Shown here piece by piece: positions 1 to 7,346 of a stretch of DNA of 11,769 bases (positions are counted from its first letter, which is position 1; each line of letters starts with the position of its first letter). The stretch covers positions 1 through 11,769 of the forward strand of contig JACCUZ010000333.1 in NCBI GenBank assembly GCA_013698395.1, read 5' to 3'. Under the pieces are notes generated by a model. The model was not told the origin of the DNA and did not search any database. It saw nothing but the letters and a program-made list of their open reading frames with translations. Source of the stretch: Sporichthyaceae bacterium. Lineage in GTDB: Bacteria > Actinomycetota > Actinomycetes > JACCUZ01. A program made the position numbers and the translations under genes.

Positions 1-182
1 GGCACCGCGATCGCGTGGTCCGGACCGCCCATCGCCTCGGCGGCCGCGGTCACGGCGGACTCGTCACGGGAGCAGAGCACGACCCTCGCCCCGTCCGCGA
101 CCAGTGCGTGGGCGCTGGCCAGGCCAAGTCCTCTACTGGCGCCGGTGACGACGAAGACGTGGTCCTGCAGTCCGAGGTCCAT
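1..182 (-). CDS. Short-chain dehydrogenase/reductase (SDR), N-terminal part, cut by window edge
   Basis: About 60 N-terminal residues are present; the gene runs off the left edge. The reading begins MDLGLQDHVFVVTGASRGLG, giving the classical SDR dinucleotide-binding motif TGASRGLG at residues 13-20 after the first beta strand. A second strand RVVLCSRD follows, whose Ser-Arg pair suggests NADP(H) preference. The catalytic Ser/Tyr/Lys lie outside the window, so the substrate is unknown. I chose ATG at 182 because an AGG ends 9 nt upstream; an in-frame ATG at 191 has that AGG directly against it, which is too close. The gene lies 55 nt downstream of the membrane protein on the same strand and may be co-transcribed with it. 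SDR family membership is certain; the specific reaction cannot be called. Confidence 0.88.
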   Translation of the reverse strand, partial: MDLGLQDHVFVVTGASRGLGLASAHALVADGARVVLCSRDESAVTAAAEAMGGPDHAIAV

Positions 183-237
183 GGCGGACATCCTGCCGGT
201 AGGGCAGCGGGCTCCGCCACGGACCGCGGCTACCCCG

Positions 238-942
238 TCAGGATGGGGCGACCTGCCGGGACCTGCGCAGCAAGGCCGCGGCGGCGTAGCCCATGCCCAG
301 CGCGGTCAAGCTCCAGGCGAACAGGTCCAGCGGCGGGCTCGGCCAGACCACGGCCGCGACGAAGTGCAGCGGCTGGGAGATCGCCGTGGCGACCGCGACC
401 CAGCGCGGTACGACCCGCGTGCGCCACATTCCCACCCCCAGCAGGACCGTCCCGGACACGTGTCCCAGGACGAAGAGCCCGCCGGCCACGCCGAAGCTGG
501 GATGCATCGACTCCCAGAGCAGGACCGCGGTCTGCTGGTCGACCCCGTTGTCGGCTGCCAGCCACACCGTGATGTCAGCGGACATCAGCACGCCAAGAGC
601 CAGGTACGCCGGCACGAGCAGCAGCGCGACCGCCGCCGTCAACCGAGGCGCCAGCGGACGCAGGAGGCCGACGACGCCGTACACCCCCGGCACCAGCGTC
701 AGGACGGCGATCAGTCCCAGCCAGAGTACGACGCTCTGCCGTCCAGGGTCGGCGTACACGGCGGCGACCGCGGCTTGAGAGTCTTCGGTGGTCGAGTACG
801 GCAGCAGGTAGCGCAGCAGCGCCACCGCGGCGGGTCCCACCGGCATCAGCACCGGGACGAGCCAGCGGGTCAGGGTCCCCCCTGCGGGAGGGGTGCCGTG
901 CACTGCAGGTGTGGTCGCCTGCGTGGACGTCGAGGTCGTCAT
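238..942 (-). CDS. Six-helix integral membrane protein of unknown function
   Basis: This is a 234-residue protein with a Thr/Ser-rich hydrophilic N-terminus (about 1-25) followed by six hydrophobic stretches at roughly 27-48, 69-94, 101-129, 147-172, 180-199 and 204-225, ending in a short basic tail (RRSRQ). I see no signal peptide, cofactor motif or catalytic signature and do not recognise the family; it resembles small actinobacterial membrane proteins of the DUF4386 type only in general architecture. The start at 942 is supported by AGGAG five nt upstream (948-952); an extension to 1020 lacks such a site and is Arg/Pro-rich. It is divergent from the histidine kinase across 163 bp and lies upstream of the SDR gene, probably in one transcript. 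Coding status is strong, function open. Confidence 0.8.
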   Translation of the reverse strand: MTTSTSTQATTPAVHGTPPAGGTLTRWLVPVLMPVGPAAVALLRYLLPYSTTEDSQAAVAAVYADPGRQSVVLWLGLIAVLTLVPGVYGVVGLLRPLAPRLTAAVALLLVPAYLALGVLMSADITVWLAADNGVDQQTAVLLWESMHPSFGVAGGLFVLGHVSGTVLLGVGMWRTRVVPRWVAVATAISQPLHFVAAVVWPSPPLDLFAWSLTALGMGYAAAALLRRSRQVAPS

Positions 943-1105
943 GTCAGCTCCTGTCGTCGATACCACCAGTCCTCGTGGAGCCGACGATGGACGGCGGTGC
1001 GGCGCGAGACCACGGGCCACGACCCCAGCCGGTCAGGAGGAGTCCCGGGCGCCCTAGGGGCCCGACCCCAGGACGGGAGCCCGGTCTGCGGGCCACACTT
1101 CCCTC
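943..1105. promoter_or_regulatory. Divergent intergenic region between membrane protein and histidine kinase
   Basis: These 163 bp must hold the start signals of both flanking transcripts. The minus-strand gene has a clear Shine-Dalgarno site (AGGAG, 948-952). The plus-strand kinase GTG at 1106 has none; CACACT at 1094-1099 sits exactly at -12 to -7 and is a weak match to the leaderless TANNNT box. An 8-bp palindrome CCCTAGGG lies at 1052-1059 and could be an operator half, but I cannot assign a regulator. Confidence 0.4.
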
Positions 1106-3088
1106 GTGGATCCTCCGACCCGGCGGCTGACGCAGATCGCCGCCGCAGCGCTGGCTGCGTGCGCGCTCGGCAGCGTTGTCGTCGGTGTCCGGTCCGCCGC
1201 CCTCCTGGGTTGGTCCTGGTCGGACGCGGTGGAGTCCTTTCTGGCCACGAACGCAACGATGGGCCTGACGTTTGCGTTCTGCGGCGCCTTGGTGGCCTGG
1301 CACCGGCCGAGCAACCCGGTCGGGTGGCTGCTCGGCTTTGACGGACTCGGTCACGCCTTGAGCGCCGGAGCGGCACCGCTCGCCGTTCTGCTGGCGGAGC
1401 GGGACTCGACGATCGCAGCCCGGATCGCGACGACGGTGTTCGCCTACAGCTGGCCGTGGTCCATCGCGCTCTTCCTGCCGCTGGCGCTGCTGCTCTTCCC
1501 GGACGGCCGTCCGCTCTCCTCGCGGTGGCGCTGGCTGGTCATCGCCACCGTCCTCACCGCACCGCTGTTTGTGCTGTCGTTCGGAGCATCTCCGGTGCCG
1601 CCCTCCGCGGACGTGCTCCCCGGATACCTGACCATTCCCGCGTCCGCCGACCTCGACTGGCTCTGGACGCTGGCCGAGGTGCGCAACCTGGTCCTGGTCC
1701 TCGCACTCCTGTCCCTGTTCCTTCGCTACCGCGGCGCGGACGAGAAGCGGAGGCGCCAGCTGCTCTGGGTGCTGCTCGCGCTGCTGCTCGTCGTGCCGGT
1801 CACGCTGGTCTGGGGATTCGTGGGGGCGACGCCGGTCGGCGTCCTGTTCGCGATCCCCCTCATCCCGATCGCGATCACCGTCGCCGTCCTCCGGGACCAG
1901 CTCTTCGACATCAGGCTCGTCGTCTCACGGACCCTGGTCTACGTCGTGCTCTCGACGGCGGTCTTGGCGGCGTACGTGGGGCTGGTGGCCCTCATCGACG
2001 CGGCAGTCAGCTCTCGCACCGGGACGGGAGTGGTTGTCACGCTCGCGGTGGCCCTGGCGTTCGGCCCGGCCCGGGTCCGGCTGCAGCGGGTCGTGGACCG
2101 GGCGCTCTACGGGGACCGTCACGACCCCGCCAAAGCCATCGGCCGGGTAGGGGAGCGACTCGCCGTCGGCTCGGTGGCCGGCCTGTCCGGTGTGGTCGAG
2201 GCGATCGCCGAGTCGCTGCGCGCGCCGTACGTCGGTCTCCGGACCGCGCACGGGACCTCCGCCGAGGTCGGGACGCGCGACGACCGGGTGGAGGACGTGG
2301 CCCTCCGGTACGCCGACGAAGTCGTCGGCACCCTCTCGGTCGGACTGCGCCGCGGCGAGGCCCAGCTGTCAGCGGCGGACCGGCGCCTGCTCTCCCTGAT
2401 CGCAGCCCCACTGGCGGTCGCGGTCCACGCACTCCGGCTCTCGGCCGACCTCGGGTCCTCGCGCCGGCGGGTGGTCTCGGCTCGGGAGGACGAGCGGCGA
2501 CGGCTGCGTCGGGACCTGCACGACCAGCTAGGCCCCGCGCTCACAGCCGTCGCCTACCAGGCCGACGCTGCGGCGAACCTCATGCTGCGCGACCCGGCCG
2601 AGAGCGAACGTCTCATGCACGGGGTGGCCGACCAGACCCGCACCGCCATCGGGGAGATCCGCCGGATCGTCTACGGCCTGCGACCACCGGCGCTGGACCA
2701 GCTGGGGCTCGTCGGTGCCCTGCAGCAACAGCTCGCGGCGGTCCGCCGACGGGACGGTGTGGCGCTCGCCGCCGTCCTGGACGCAGCCGGTCTCCCGGCA
2801 CTGCCACCAGCGGTCGAGGTCGCTGCCTACCGCATCGTCACGGAGGCGGTCACCAACGCCGCGCGTCACTCACTGGTTGCCACGCGGCTCGACGTGCGCC
2901 TGCGGTGCGACGGCGACCTGCTGATCGAAGTCCTGGACGACGGTGAGCCGGGCACCGACGCCTGGCCGGTCGGGGTCGGGACGGCGGCCATGAAGGAGCG
3001 GGCGGGGGAGCTCGGGGGGACGTGCGAGGTCGGGCCGACCGCATCAGGTGGCCGGGTTCGGGCCCGGCTGCCGGCCGGTGCGCCGTGA
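1106..3088 (+). CDS. Membrane sensor histidine kinase, HisKA_3 / NarL-system type
   Basis: This 660-residue kinase autophosphorylates on a histidine and should phosphorylate the response regulator encoded next to it. Residues about 10-300 hold many hydrophobic segments (roughly 10-35, 50-66, 110-131, 142-160, 192-207, 219-238, 244-262, 276-300), so the sensor is embedded in the membrane rather than being a large outer loop. A linker with DRALYGDRHDP (331-341), typical of this kinase subgroup, leads to a GAF-like region (about 350-445). The dimerisation helix carries RRDLHDQLGPALT with phosphoacceptor His472. The ATPase domain shows the N box (TEAVTNAARH, Asn584), DDGEPG (611-616) and GVGTAAMKERAGELGG (623-638). 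Start is GTG 1106 without a Shine-Dalgarno site. The stop TGA overlaps the next gene's GTG (GTGA). The ligand cannot be read from sequence. Confidence 0.93.
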   Translation: MDPPTRRLTQIAAAALAACALGSVVVGVRSAALLGWSWSDAVESFLATNATMGLTFAFCGALVAWHRPSNPVGWLLGFDGLGHALSAGAAPLAVLLAERDSTIAARIATTVFAYSWPWSIALFLPLALLLFPDGRPLSSRWRWLVIATVLTAPLFVLSFGASPVPPSADVLPGYLTIPASADLDWLWTLAEVRNLVLVLALLSLFLRYRGADEKRRRQLLWVLLALLLVVPVTLVWGFVGATPVGVLFAIPLIPIAITVAVLRDQLFDIRLVVSRTLVYVVLSTAVLAAYVGLVALIDAAVSSRTGTGVVVTLAVALAFGPARVRLQRVVDRALYGDRHDPAKAIGRVGERLAVGSVAGLSGVVEAIAESLRAPYVGLRTAHGTSAEVGTRDDRVEDVALRYADEVVGTLSVGLRRGEAQLSAADRRLLSLIAAPLAVAVHALRLSADLGSSRRRVVSAREDERRRLRRDLHDQLGPALTAVAYQADAAANLMLRDPAESERLMHGVADQTRTAIGEIRRIVYGLRPPALDQLGLVGALQQQLAAVRRRDGVALAAVLDAAGLPALPPAVEVAAYRIVTEAVTNAARHSLVATRLDVRLRCDGDLLIEVLDDGEPGTDAWPVGVGTAAMKERAGELGGTCEVGPTASGGRVRARLPAGAP

Positions 3089-3735
3089 CAGCCGTCCGAG
3101 TCCTGCTTGCCGACGACCACGCCATCGTCCGGAACGGGCTGTCGGCTCTGCTCGGCTCGTTGGAGGGCATCACGGTGGTCGCGACCGCCGCCAACGGGGA
3201 GGAGGCGGTCCGCGAGGCCGTCCTCCACCGCCCGGACGTCGTGCTGATGGACGTGGCGATGCCCGGTGCCGGCGGGGTGGAGGCCACGCGCCAGATCACG
3301 GCCCGCTCACCGCAGACCGCCGTGCTGATGCTGACGATGTTCGACGACGACGAGTCGGTGCTCGCGGCGATCCGGGCGGGAGCCAGGGGATACCTGCTCA
3401 AGGACGCCGACCAGGAGGAGCTCGAGCGGGCGATCCGGTCGGTCGCGGCCGGTGAGGCCATCTTCGGCTCGGGAGTGGTCCGCCGGCTGCTGGGGCTGGT
3501 GGCCGCTCCTGCGGCCGGCCAGGCCCCGCAACGGTTTCCCGGCCTGACGCAGCGCGAGCGCGACGTCCTGGACGCGATCGCGTCCGGCCTGTCCAACTCG
3601 GCCATCGCCAGGCGGCTGGACATCGCGCCGAAGACCGTGTCCAACCACATCACCAACCTCTTCCTCAAGCTGCAGGTCACCTCCCGCGCCGAGGCGATCG
3701 TGCTCGCCCGCGACGCCGGTCTCGGCGGCCGATGA
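3085..3735 (+). CDS. NarL/FixJ-family response regulator
   Basis: This 216-residue regulator has an N-terminal receiver domain and a C-terminal LuxR-type helix-turn-helix. In the receiver, Asp10-Asp11 form the acidic pocket, Asp56 in VVLMDVAMPG is the phosphoacceptor, and Thr84 and Lys106 (GYLLKDAD) are the conserved switch residues. The DNA-binding domain begins at LTQRERDVLDAIASGLSNSA (about 155-174) and continues through KTVSNHITNLFLKL. The start is GTG 3085, overlapping the kinase stop as GTGA; an open frame to 3022 exists, but it runs through the kinase C-terminus and would remove the usual short lead into the first beta strand. The stop overlaps the following gene as ATGA. Translational coupling on both sides makes this the cognate partner of the upstream kinase. 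All key phosphorelay residues are intact, so it should be functional. Confidence 0.95.
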   Translation: MTAVRVLLADDHAIVRNGLSALLGSLEGITVVATAANGEEAVREAVLHRPDVVLMDVAMPGAGGVEATRQITARSPQTAVLMLTMFDDDESVLAAIRAGARGYLLKDADQEELERAIRSVAAGEAIFGSGVVRRLLGLVAAPAAGQAPQRFPGLTQRERDVLDAIASGLSNSAIARRLDIAPKTVSNHITNLFLKLQVTSRAEAIVLARDAGLGGR

Positions 3736-4694
3736 CGGCGCGAGTGCCTCTCGACGCTCTCGGTACGGCGGGCGCCTTGACGCCGCTGACTCGGCCACGT
3801 CGTCTCCGGGCCGGTGACCGGGTCGCGGTCGTCGCACCGAGCGGGCACATCGAGCCCGATCGCCTCAGACGCGGGGTCGCGCGGCTCGAGTCGTGGGAGC
3901 TCGAGGTCACCGTGGGTCGTCACGTCCTGGCGCGCACCCGCCACCACGCCGGAAGCGACGAGCAGCGCCTCGCCGACGTCCAAGAGGCGTGGTGCGACCC
4001 GGCCGTCGTCGGGGTGTTCTGCGCCCGCGGTGGGTCAGGAGCCGCGCAGCTGGTGGACCGGCTGGACTGGGCCGCGATGGGGGACGGTGGACCGAAGGTC
4101 CTGGTGGGGTTCAGCGACATCACGGTGCTGCACGAGGCGGTGGCCCACCACCTGGGCCTGGTCAGCCTGTTCGGGCCGATGCCGGCCGCGGCGGCGCTCG
4201 CAGGTCCTGACCCGGACCAGGCCACGGCGGAGCACCTACGACGCACCCTGTTCGAGCCGGACTCGGTGCAGGTCCTCGGTGACCCGGCCACGGTCTGCCA
4301 CGTGGCCGGGGTCGCCCGAGGCGTGACGGTCGGAGGCACGCTTGCGCTGCTCGCCAACACCGTGGGCACCGCCGAGTCCCGCCGCGCGTCGGGCGGGATC
4401 GCGGTGCTCGAGGACATTGCCGAGCCGGCGTACCGCATCGACTCGATGCTCACCCAGCTCCTGCGCACCGGGTGGTTCGACGGCGTCGCCGGCGTCGTGC
4501 TGGGCAGCTGGGTCGGCTGCGGAGACGGCGCCGTCGACACCGTCGCCGAGCGCCTCGCGCCGCTCGGGGTGCCGCTCGTCTCAGGGCTGCCGTTCGGCCA
4601 CGGCGTCCCGCAGCTGACGGTGCCCCTCGGCGTCGAGGCCGAGCTCGATGCAGCGCAGGGGACCTTGACGATGCTCAGACCCGCGTTGAGCTAG
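3732..4694 (+). CDS. S66-family LD-carboxypeptidase (LdcA/MccF-like)
   Basis: This 320-residue cytoplasmic serine peptidase belongs to family S66, whose members remove the terminal D-alanine from murein tetrapeptides during cell-wall recycling (LdcA) or cleave microcin C-type toxins (MccF). The catalytic triad can be placed by motif: Ser128 in VGFSDIT (nucleophile elbow), Glu227 in VLEDIAEPAYRIDSML, and His290 in PFGHGVPQ. Family features GDRVAVVAPSG (28-38), ARGGSGAAQL (98-107) and GGTLALLANTVGT (201-213) are also present, and the length is normal for S66. The ATG overlaps the regulator stop (ATGA), making it the third gene of the two-component operon. There is no signal peptide. LdcA and MccF functions cannot be separated by sequence reading alone; recycling is the default. 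It converges with the GH15 gene, with 5 nt between stop codons. Confidence 0.9.
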   Translation: MTARVPLDALGTAGALTPLTRPRRLRAGDRVAVVAPSGHIEPDRLRRGVARLESWELEVTVGRHVLARTRHHAGSDEQRLADVQEAWCDPAVVGVFCARGGSGAAQLVDRLDWAAMGDGGPKVLVGFSDITVLHEAVAHHLGLVSLFGPMPAAAALAGPDPDQATAEHLRRTLFEPDSVQVLGDPATVCHVAGVARGVTVGGTLALLANTVGTAESRRASGGIAVLEDIAEPAYRIDSMLTQLLRTGWFDGVAGVVLGSWVGCGDGAVDTVAERLAPLGVPLVSGLPFGHGVPQLTVPLGVEAELDAAQGTLTMLRPALS

Positions 4695-4699
4695 TGGCG

Positions 4700-6475
4700 C
4701 TAGCCCCGGGATGCCGGCACGCCGGCGAGATGCAGGGCGCTGGTGACCAGGGCCAGGTGGCTGTAGGCCTGGGGAACGTTGCCCAGCTGTCGGCGGCTCC
4801 CGATGTCGTACTCCTCGGCCAGCAGGCCTACGTCGTTGCGCAGCGAGAGCAGGCGCTCGAAGAGCCGCCGTCCCTCCGCGACCTGACCGTCCAGGACCAG
4901 GGCGTCGACCAGCCAGAAGGAGCACGCGAGGAAGACACCCTCGTCACCGGCCACGCCGTCGTCGGTGTCGTCTGTGTCGTACCGGCGCACCATGCCCTCA
5001 GTGCCCAGCTCGCGTTGAACGGCCCGCAGCGTGCCGCGGACCCGGTCGTCCGCCGGCGGCAGGAAACCGACCTGCGGGATGAGCAGCAGTGCGGCGTCCA
5101 ACGACCGTGACCCGTAGGACTGGGTGAACGTGGCTCGCTCTGAGTCATAGCCTCGGGTGCACACCTCGGCGTGGATCTCCTCGCGCAGCGCCCGGTAGCG
5201 ATCCAGCGGTCCCTCCAGCCCGGACTGCTCGACCGTGCGGACCGCTCGGTCCGCGGCCACCCAGGCGAGCACCTTCGAGTGGGTGAAGTGCTGGCGCGGC
5301 CCGCGCACCTCCCACAGACCCTCGTCGGGCTCACGCCAGCTGCTCTCCAGCCAGTCCATCAACCCGCGCTGCATCCGCCAGGCGTCCTCGTGGGGGTCCA
5401 GGTCGTAGGCCCGGGCCAGCCACAGGGTGTCCATGACCTCGCCGTAGACGTCGAGCTGGAGCTGGTCGACCGCGCCGTTGCCGATGCGGACGGGGCGGGA
5501 GCCCTCGTAGCCCGGCAACCACGGGATCACCGCCTCAGGCACCCGTCGCTCGCCGGCGACGCCGTAGAGGATCTGCAGGCGGCTCGGGCTGCCGGCGATG
5601 GCCCGCAGCAGCCACTCACGCCAAGCGCGGGCCTCGTCGGAGTAGCCGGTCTTCACCAACGCCTGGAGGGTGAACGCGGAGTCGCGGAGCCAGCAGAACC
5701 GGTAGTCCCAGTTGCGGACCCCGCCGATCTCCTCGGGGAGGGACGTCGTGGCCGCGGCGACGATGCCGCCGGTGGGCGCGTACGTCAGTGCCTTGAGGGT
5801 CACCAGCGACCGGACTACCGCTTCGCGGTAGGGGCCCTGATAGCTGCACTGCCCAGCCCACGACCGCCAGAACCCCTCGGTCGCGACAAGCGCGGCGAGT
5901 GGGTCGACCGGCCGCGGCCGGTGCCGGTAGGAGGCGTTCCAGGTCAGGACGAACGACAGCCTGTCTCCCGCGGTGACGACGAAGTCCGCGTACGAGGCGA
6001 AGTCCCGCCCATGGTTGGGCACGTCTGAGGCCAGCCACACCGAGTCCGGCCCCGCGACGGCGGCCAGCATGCCGTCGAGGTGCCGCACCCACGGCACGAC
6101 GTCGCCGTAGCCGAAGCGCAGCCGCAGCTCGCTGCGCATCGAGACCCGTCCCGACAGTCCCTCGACGATGCGGACCACGTCGGGCGCCTCTCCCCGCTCC
6201 GGCATGAAGTCGATGACGCGCACGCCGCCGTCCGGCCCGTGCCACTCCGACTCGAGCACCATGGTCCCCGGGCGGTAGGCCCGGCTCGTGCACGTGCCGC
6301 CGCTGCTGGGAGCGATCCGCCAGTGGCCGTTCTCCTCGGTGCCGAGCAGCGCCGCGAACACCGCGTCGGAGTCGAAGCGCGGGAAGCAGAGCCAGTCGAT
6401 GGACCCGTCGCGCCCCACCAGCCCGGCGGAGAGGCGGTCGGAGATCAGCGCGTAGTCCTCGATCCGCATGGCCAC
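4700..6475 (-). CDS. Glycoside hydrolase family 15 protein (glucoamylase/trehalase-like)
   Basis: This 591-residue protein has the GH15 two-domain layout: an N-terminal beta-sandwich (about 1-200, opening with IEDYALISDRLSAGLVGRDG and SIDWLCFPRFDS) and an (alpha/alpha)6 barrel. Barrel signatures are RNWDYRFCWLRDSAF (254-268), PDEGLWEVRG (383-392, region of the catalytic acid), GLLAEEYD (550-557, region of the catalytic base) and GNVPQAYSH (565-573). GH15 enzymes invert glycosidic bonds in starch-type glucans or trehalose; actinobacterial members of this form include trehalases, so trehalose is a reasonable but unproven substrate. There is no signal peptide, indicating cytoplasmic action. GTG 6475 lies 9 nt after the SURF1 stop; ATG 6469 (MRIEDYAL) is an equally good start. 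Co-transcription with SURF1 is likely, although no functional link is known. Confidence 0.92.
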   Translation of the reverse strand: MAMRIEDYALISDRLSAGLVGRDGSIDWLCFPRFDSDAVFAALLGTEENGHWRIAPSSGGTCTSRAYRPGTMVLESEWHGPDGGVRVIDFMPERGEAPDVVRIVEGLSGRVSMRSELRLRFGYGDVVPWVRHLDGMLAAVAGPDSVWLASDVPNHGRDFASYADFVVTAGDRLSFVLTWNASYRHRPRPVDPLAALVATEGFWRSWAGQCSYQGPYREAVVRSLVTLKALTYAPTGGIVAAATTSLPEEIGGVRNWDYRFCWLRDSAFTLQALVKTGYSDEARAWREWLLRAIAGSPSRLQILYGVAGERRVPEAVIPWLPGYEGSRPVRIGNGAVDQLQLDVYGEVMDTLWLARAYDLDPHEDAWRMQRGLMDWLESSWREPDEGLWEVRGPRQHFTHSKVLAWVAADRAVRTVEQSGLEGPLDRYRALREEIHAEVCTRGYDSERATFTQSYGSRSLDAALLLIPQVGFLPPADDRVRGTLRAVQRELGTEGMVRRYDTDDTDDGVAGDEGVFLACSFWLVDALVLDGQVAEGRRLFERLLSLRNDVGLLAEEYDIGSRRQLGNVPQAYSHLALVTSALHLAGVPASRG

Positions 6476-6484
6476 GGAGGCGGC

Positions 6485-7297
6485 CTACCCAACCCGGGAA
6501 CGGGGCACCCGGGCAGGCGCCCGCTCCTGCCGCGCCGCCGCGCGGTCGGCAGCCTCGCGTCGGGCCAGGATGACGTAGCCACCGAGCGCGAGGGCGGAGA
6601 AGAGGAACCACTGGAAGGCGTAAGCCAGGTGCGGTCCTTCGCTGGGCTCGGGAGCGGGGAGGAGTGACGGCGCGGTGGCCGGCCTCGGCTGCTCCGCCGT
6701 CAGCTCGGCGTAGCCCCCGAAGACCGGGTAGTTCAGCGTGCGGGCGATTGTGGGAACGTCGATGCGGGTGACCTGCCCCCGAGGGGGGGTCCCGGTGGTG
6801 GAGGGCGGCTCGCTGAGGCGCACCCGGGCCGTGACGGTCACCGTCCCGCTCGGCGGGGCGGGTACGTCCGGAACGTCGGTGGCGCGGGCACCGTCAGGCA
6901 CCCAGCCACGGTTCACCAGCAGAGCCGGTCCCCGGTCCGGTTCGGGGCCCGTCAGCAGCGGGGTCAGGACGTTGAAGCCGACCTGTCCCTCGTACAACCG
7001 GGTTCGCACGAGCAGCTGATCGCTCTCCCGGTAGCGGCCGACCGCGCGCACCCGGGAGAACTCATCCTGCGGTCGCGGCCCGCGACCCACCCCCAGCAGC
7101 TGCTGTGGCGGGACCGGCGGGGCGTCCAGCGTTCGCGCCAGCAGCGCGTTGCGGGCGTGGCGCTCTGCGAGCCGGTCGACCTGCCAGAGACCCATCAGCC
7201 CACAGCCGATGGCGACGAGCACCGCAACGACCAGCAGGCCCACCCAGCGGCGGGTCAGCAGGAAACGGTACGGCGCTTGGCGCGTGAAGCCGGGCAC
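6485..7297 (-). CDS. SURF1-family cytochrome c oxidase assembly protein
   Basis: SURF1 proteins are membrane factors that help haem insertion and assembly of aa3-type cytochrome oxidase. This 270-residue copy has the family layout: a transmembrane helix at about 17-38, an extracytoplasmic domain with LLVNRGWVP (126-134), and a second helix at about 226-246 within GPHLAYAFQWFLFSALAL. The Pro-rich linker near 203-220 and the charged Arg/Ala C-terminal tail are usual in actinobacterial members. I start at GTG 7297 because TACCGT sits exactly at -12 to -7 (7304-7309) and this places PGFTRQAPYRFLLTRRW at the N-terminus as in relatives; an open extension to 7411 would run into the moaA gene and has no family-like sequence. 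It is divergent from moaA and followed by the GH15 gene. Confidence 0.9.
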   Translation of the reverse strand: MPGFTRQAPYRFLLTRRWVGLLVVAVLVAIGCGLMGLWQVDRLAERHARNALLARTLDAPPVPPQQLLGVGRGPRPQDEFSRVRAVGRYRESDQLLVRTRLYEGQVGFNVLTPLLTGPEPDRGPALLVNRGWVPDGARATDVPDVPAPPSGTVTVTARVRLSEPPSTTGTPPRGQVTRIDVPTIARTLNYPVFGGYAELTAEQPRPATAPSLLPAPEPSEGPHLAYAFQWFLFSALALGGYVILARREAADRAAARQERAPARVPRSRVG

Positions 7298-7303
7298 CGC
7301 CCG

Positions 7304-7309
7304 ACGGTA
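7304..7309 (-). promoter_or_regulatory. Leaderless -10 box of SURF1
   Basis: Read on the minus strand this is TACCGT, a perfect TANNNT, ending 6 nt before the GTG at 7297. That is the -12 to -7 position expected if transcription starts at the first base of the start codon. No Shine-Dalgarno site precedes the GTG. I see no convincing -35 element. Confidence 0.6.
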
Positions 7310-7334
7310 ACCGGCCCGACGGACCCCCGCGACG

Positions 7335-7340
7335 TAAGGT
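7335..7340 (+). promoter_or_regulatory. Leaderless -10 box of moaA
   Basis: TAAGGT occupies -12 to -7 relative to the moaA ATG at 7347. The same bases run into AGGTGGG (7337-7343), which could act as a Shine-Dalgarno site if transcription began further upstream, so leaderless initiation is probable but not exclusive. No -35 consensus is visible at the usual spacing. Confidence 0.55.
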
Positions 7341-7346
7341 GGGCAG

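Noticed and set aside
1052..1059. CCCTAGGG palindrome in the divergent gap before the kinase
   Set aside because: Eight bases of palindrome without further symmetry or a second copy are not enough to call an operator.
145..1341. Very long open plus-strand frame (398 codons) opposite the membrane protein
   Set aside because: The translation is Arg/Gly/Pro/His-rich with no hydrophobic or domain pattern; it is the usual antisense shadow of a GC-rich gene, and the opposite strand has a membrane protein with a good ribosome site.
1456..2946. 496-codon open plus-strand frame inside the histidine kinase
   Set aside because: The composition is Arg/Pro/Gly/Ala-rich throughout and it overlaps a complete kinase with all motifs in another frame.
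2850..3983. 377-codon open minus-strand frame over the kinase end, regulator and peptidase start
   Set aside because: It is antisense to three coupled genes with intact catalytic motifs; its sequence is Ser/Arg/Ala-rich without any recognisable domain.
4690..4704. GCTAG/CTAGC dyad containing the stop codons of both convergent genes
   Set aside because: A 5-bp stem with a 5-nt loop is too weak to call a terminator; two TAG stops facing each other across 5 nt produce such a dyad almost automatically.
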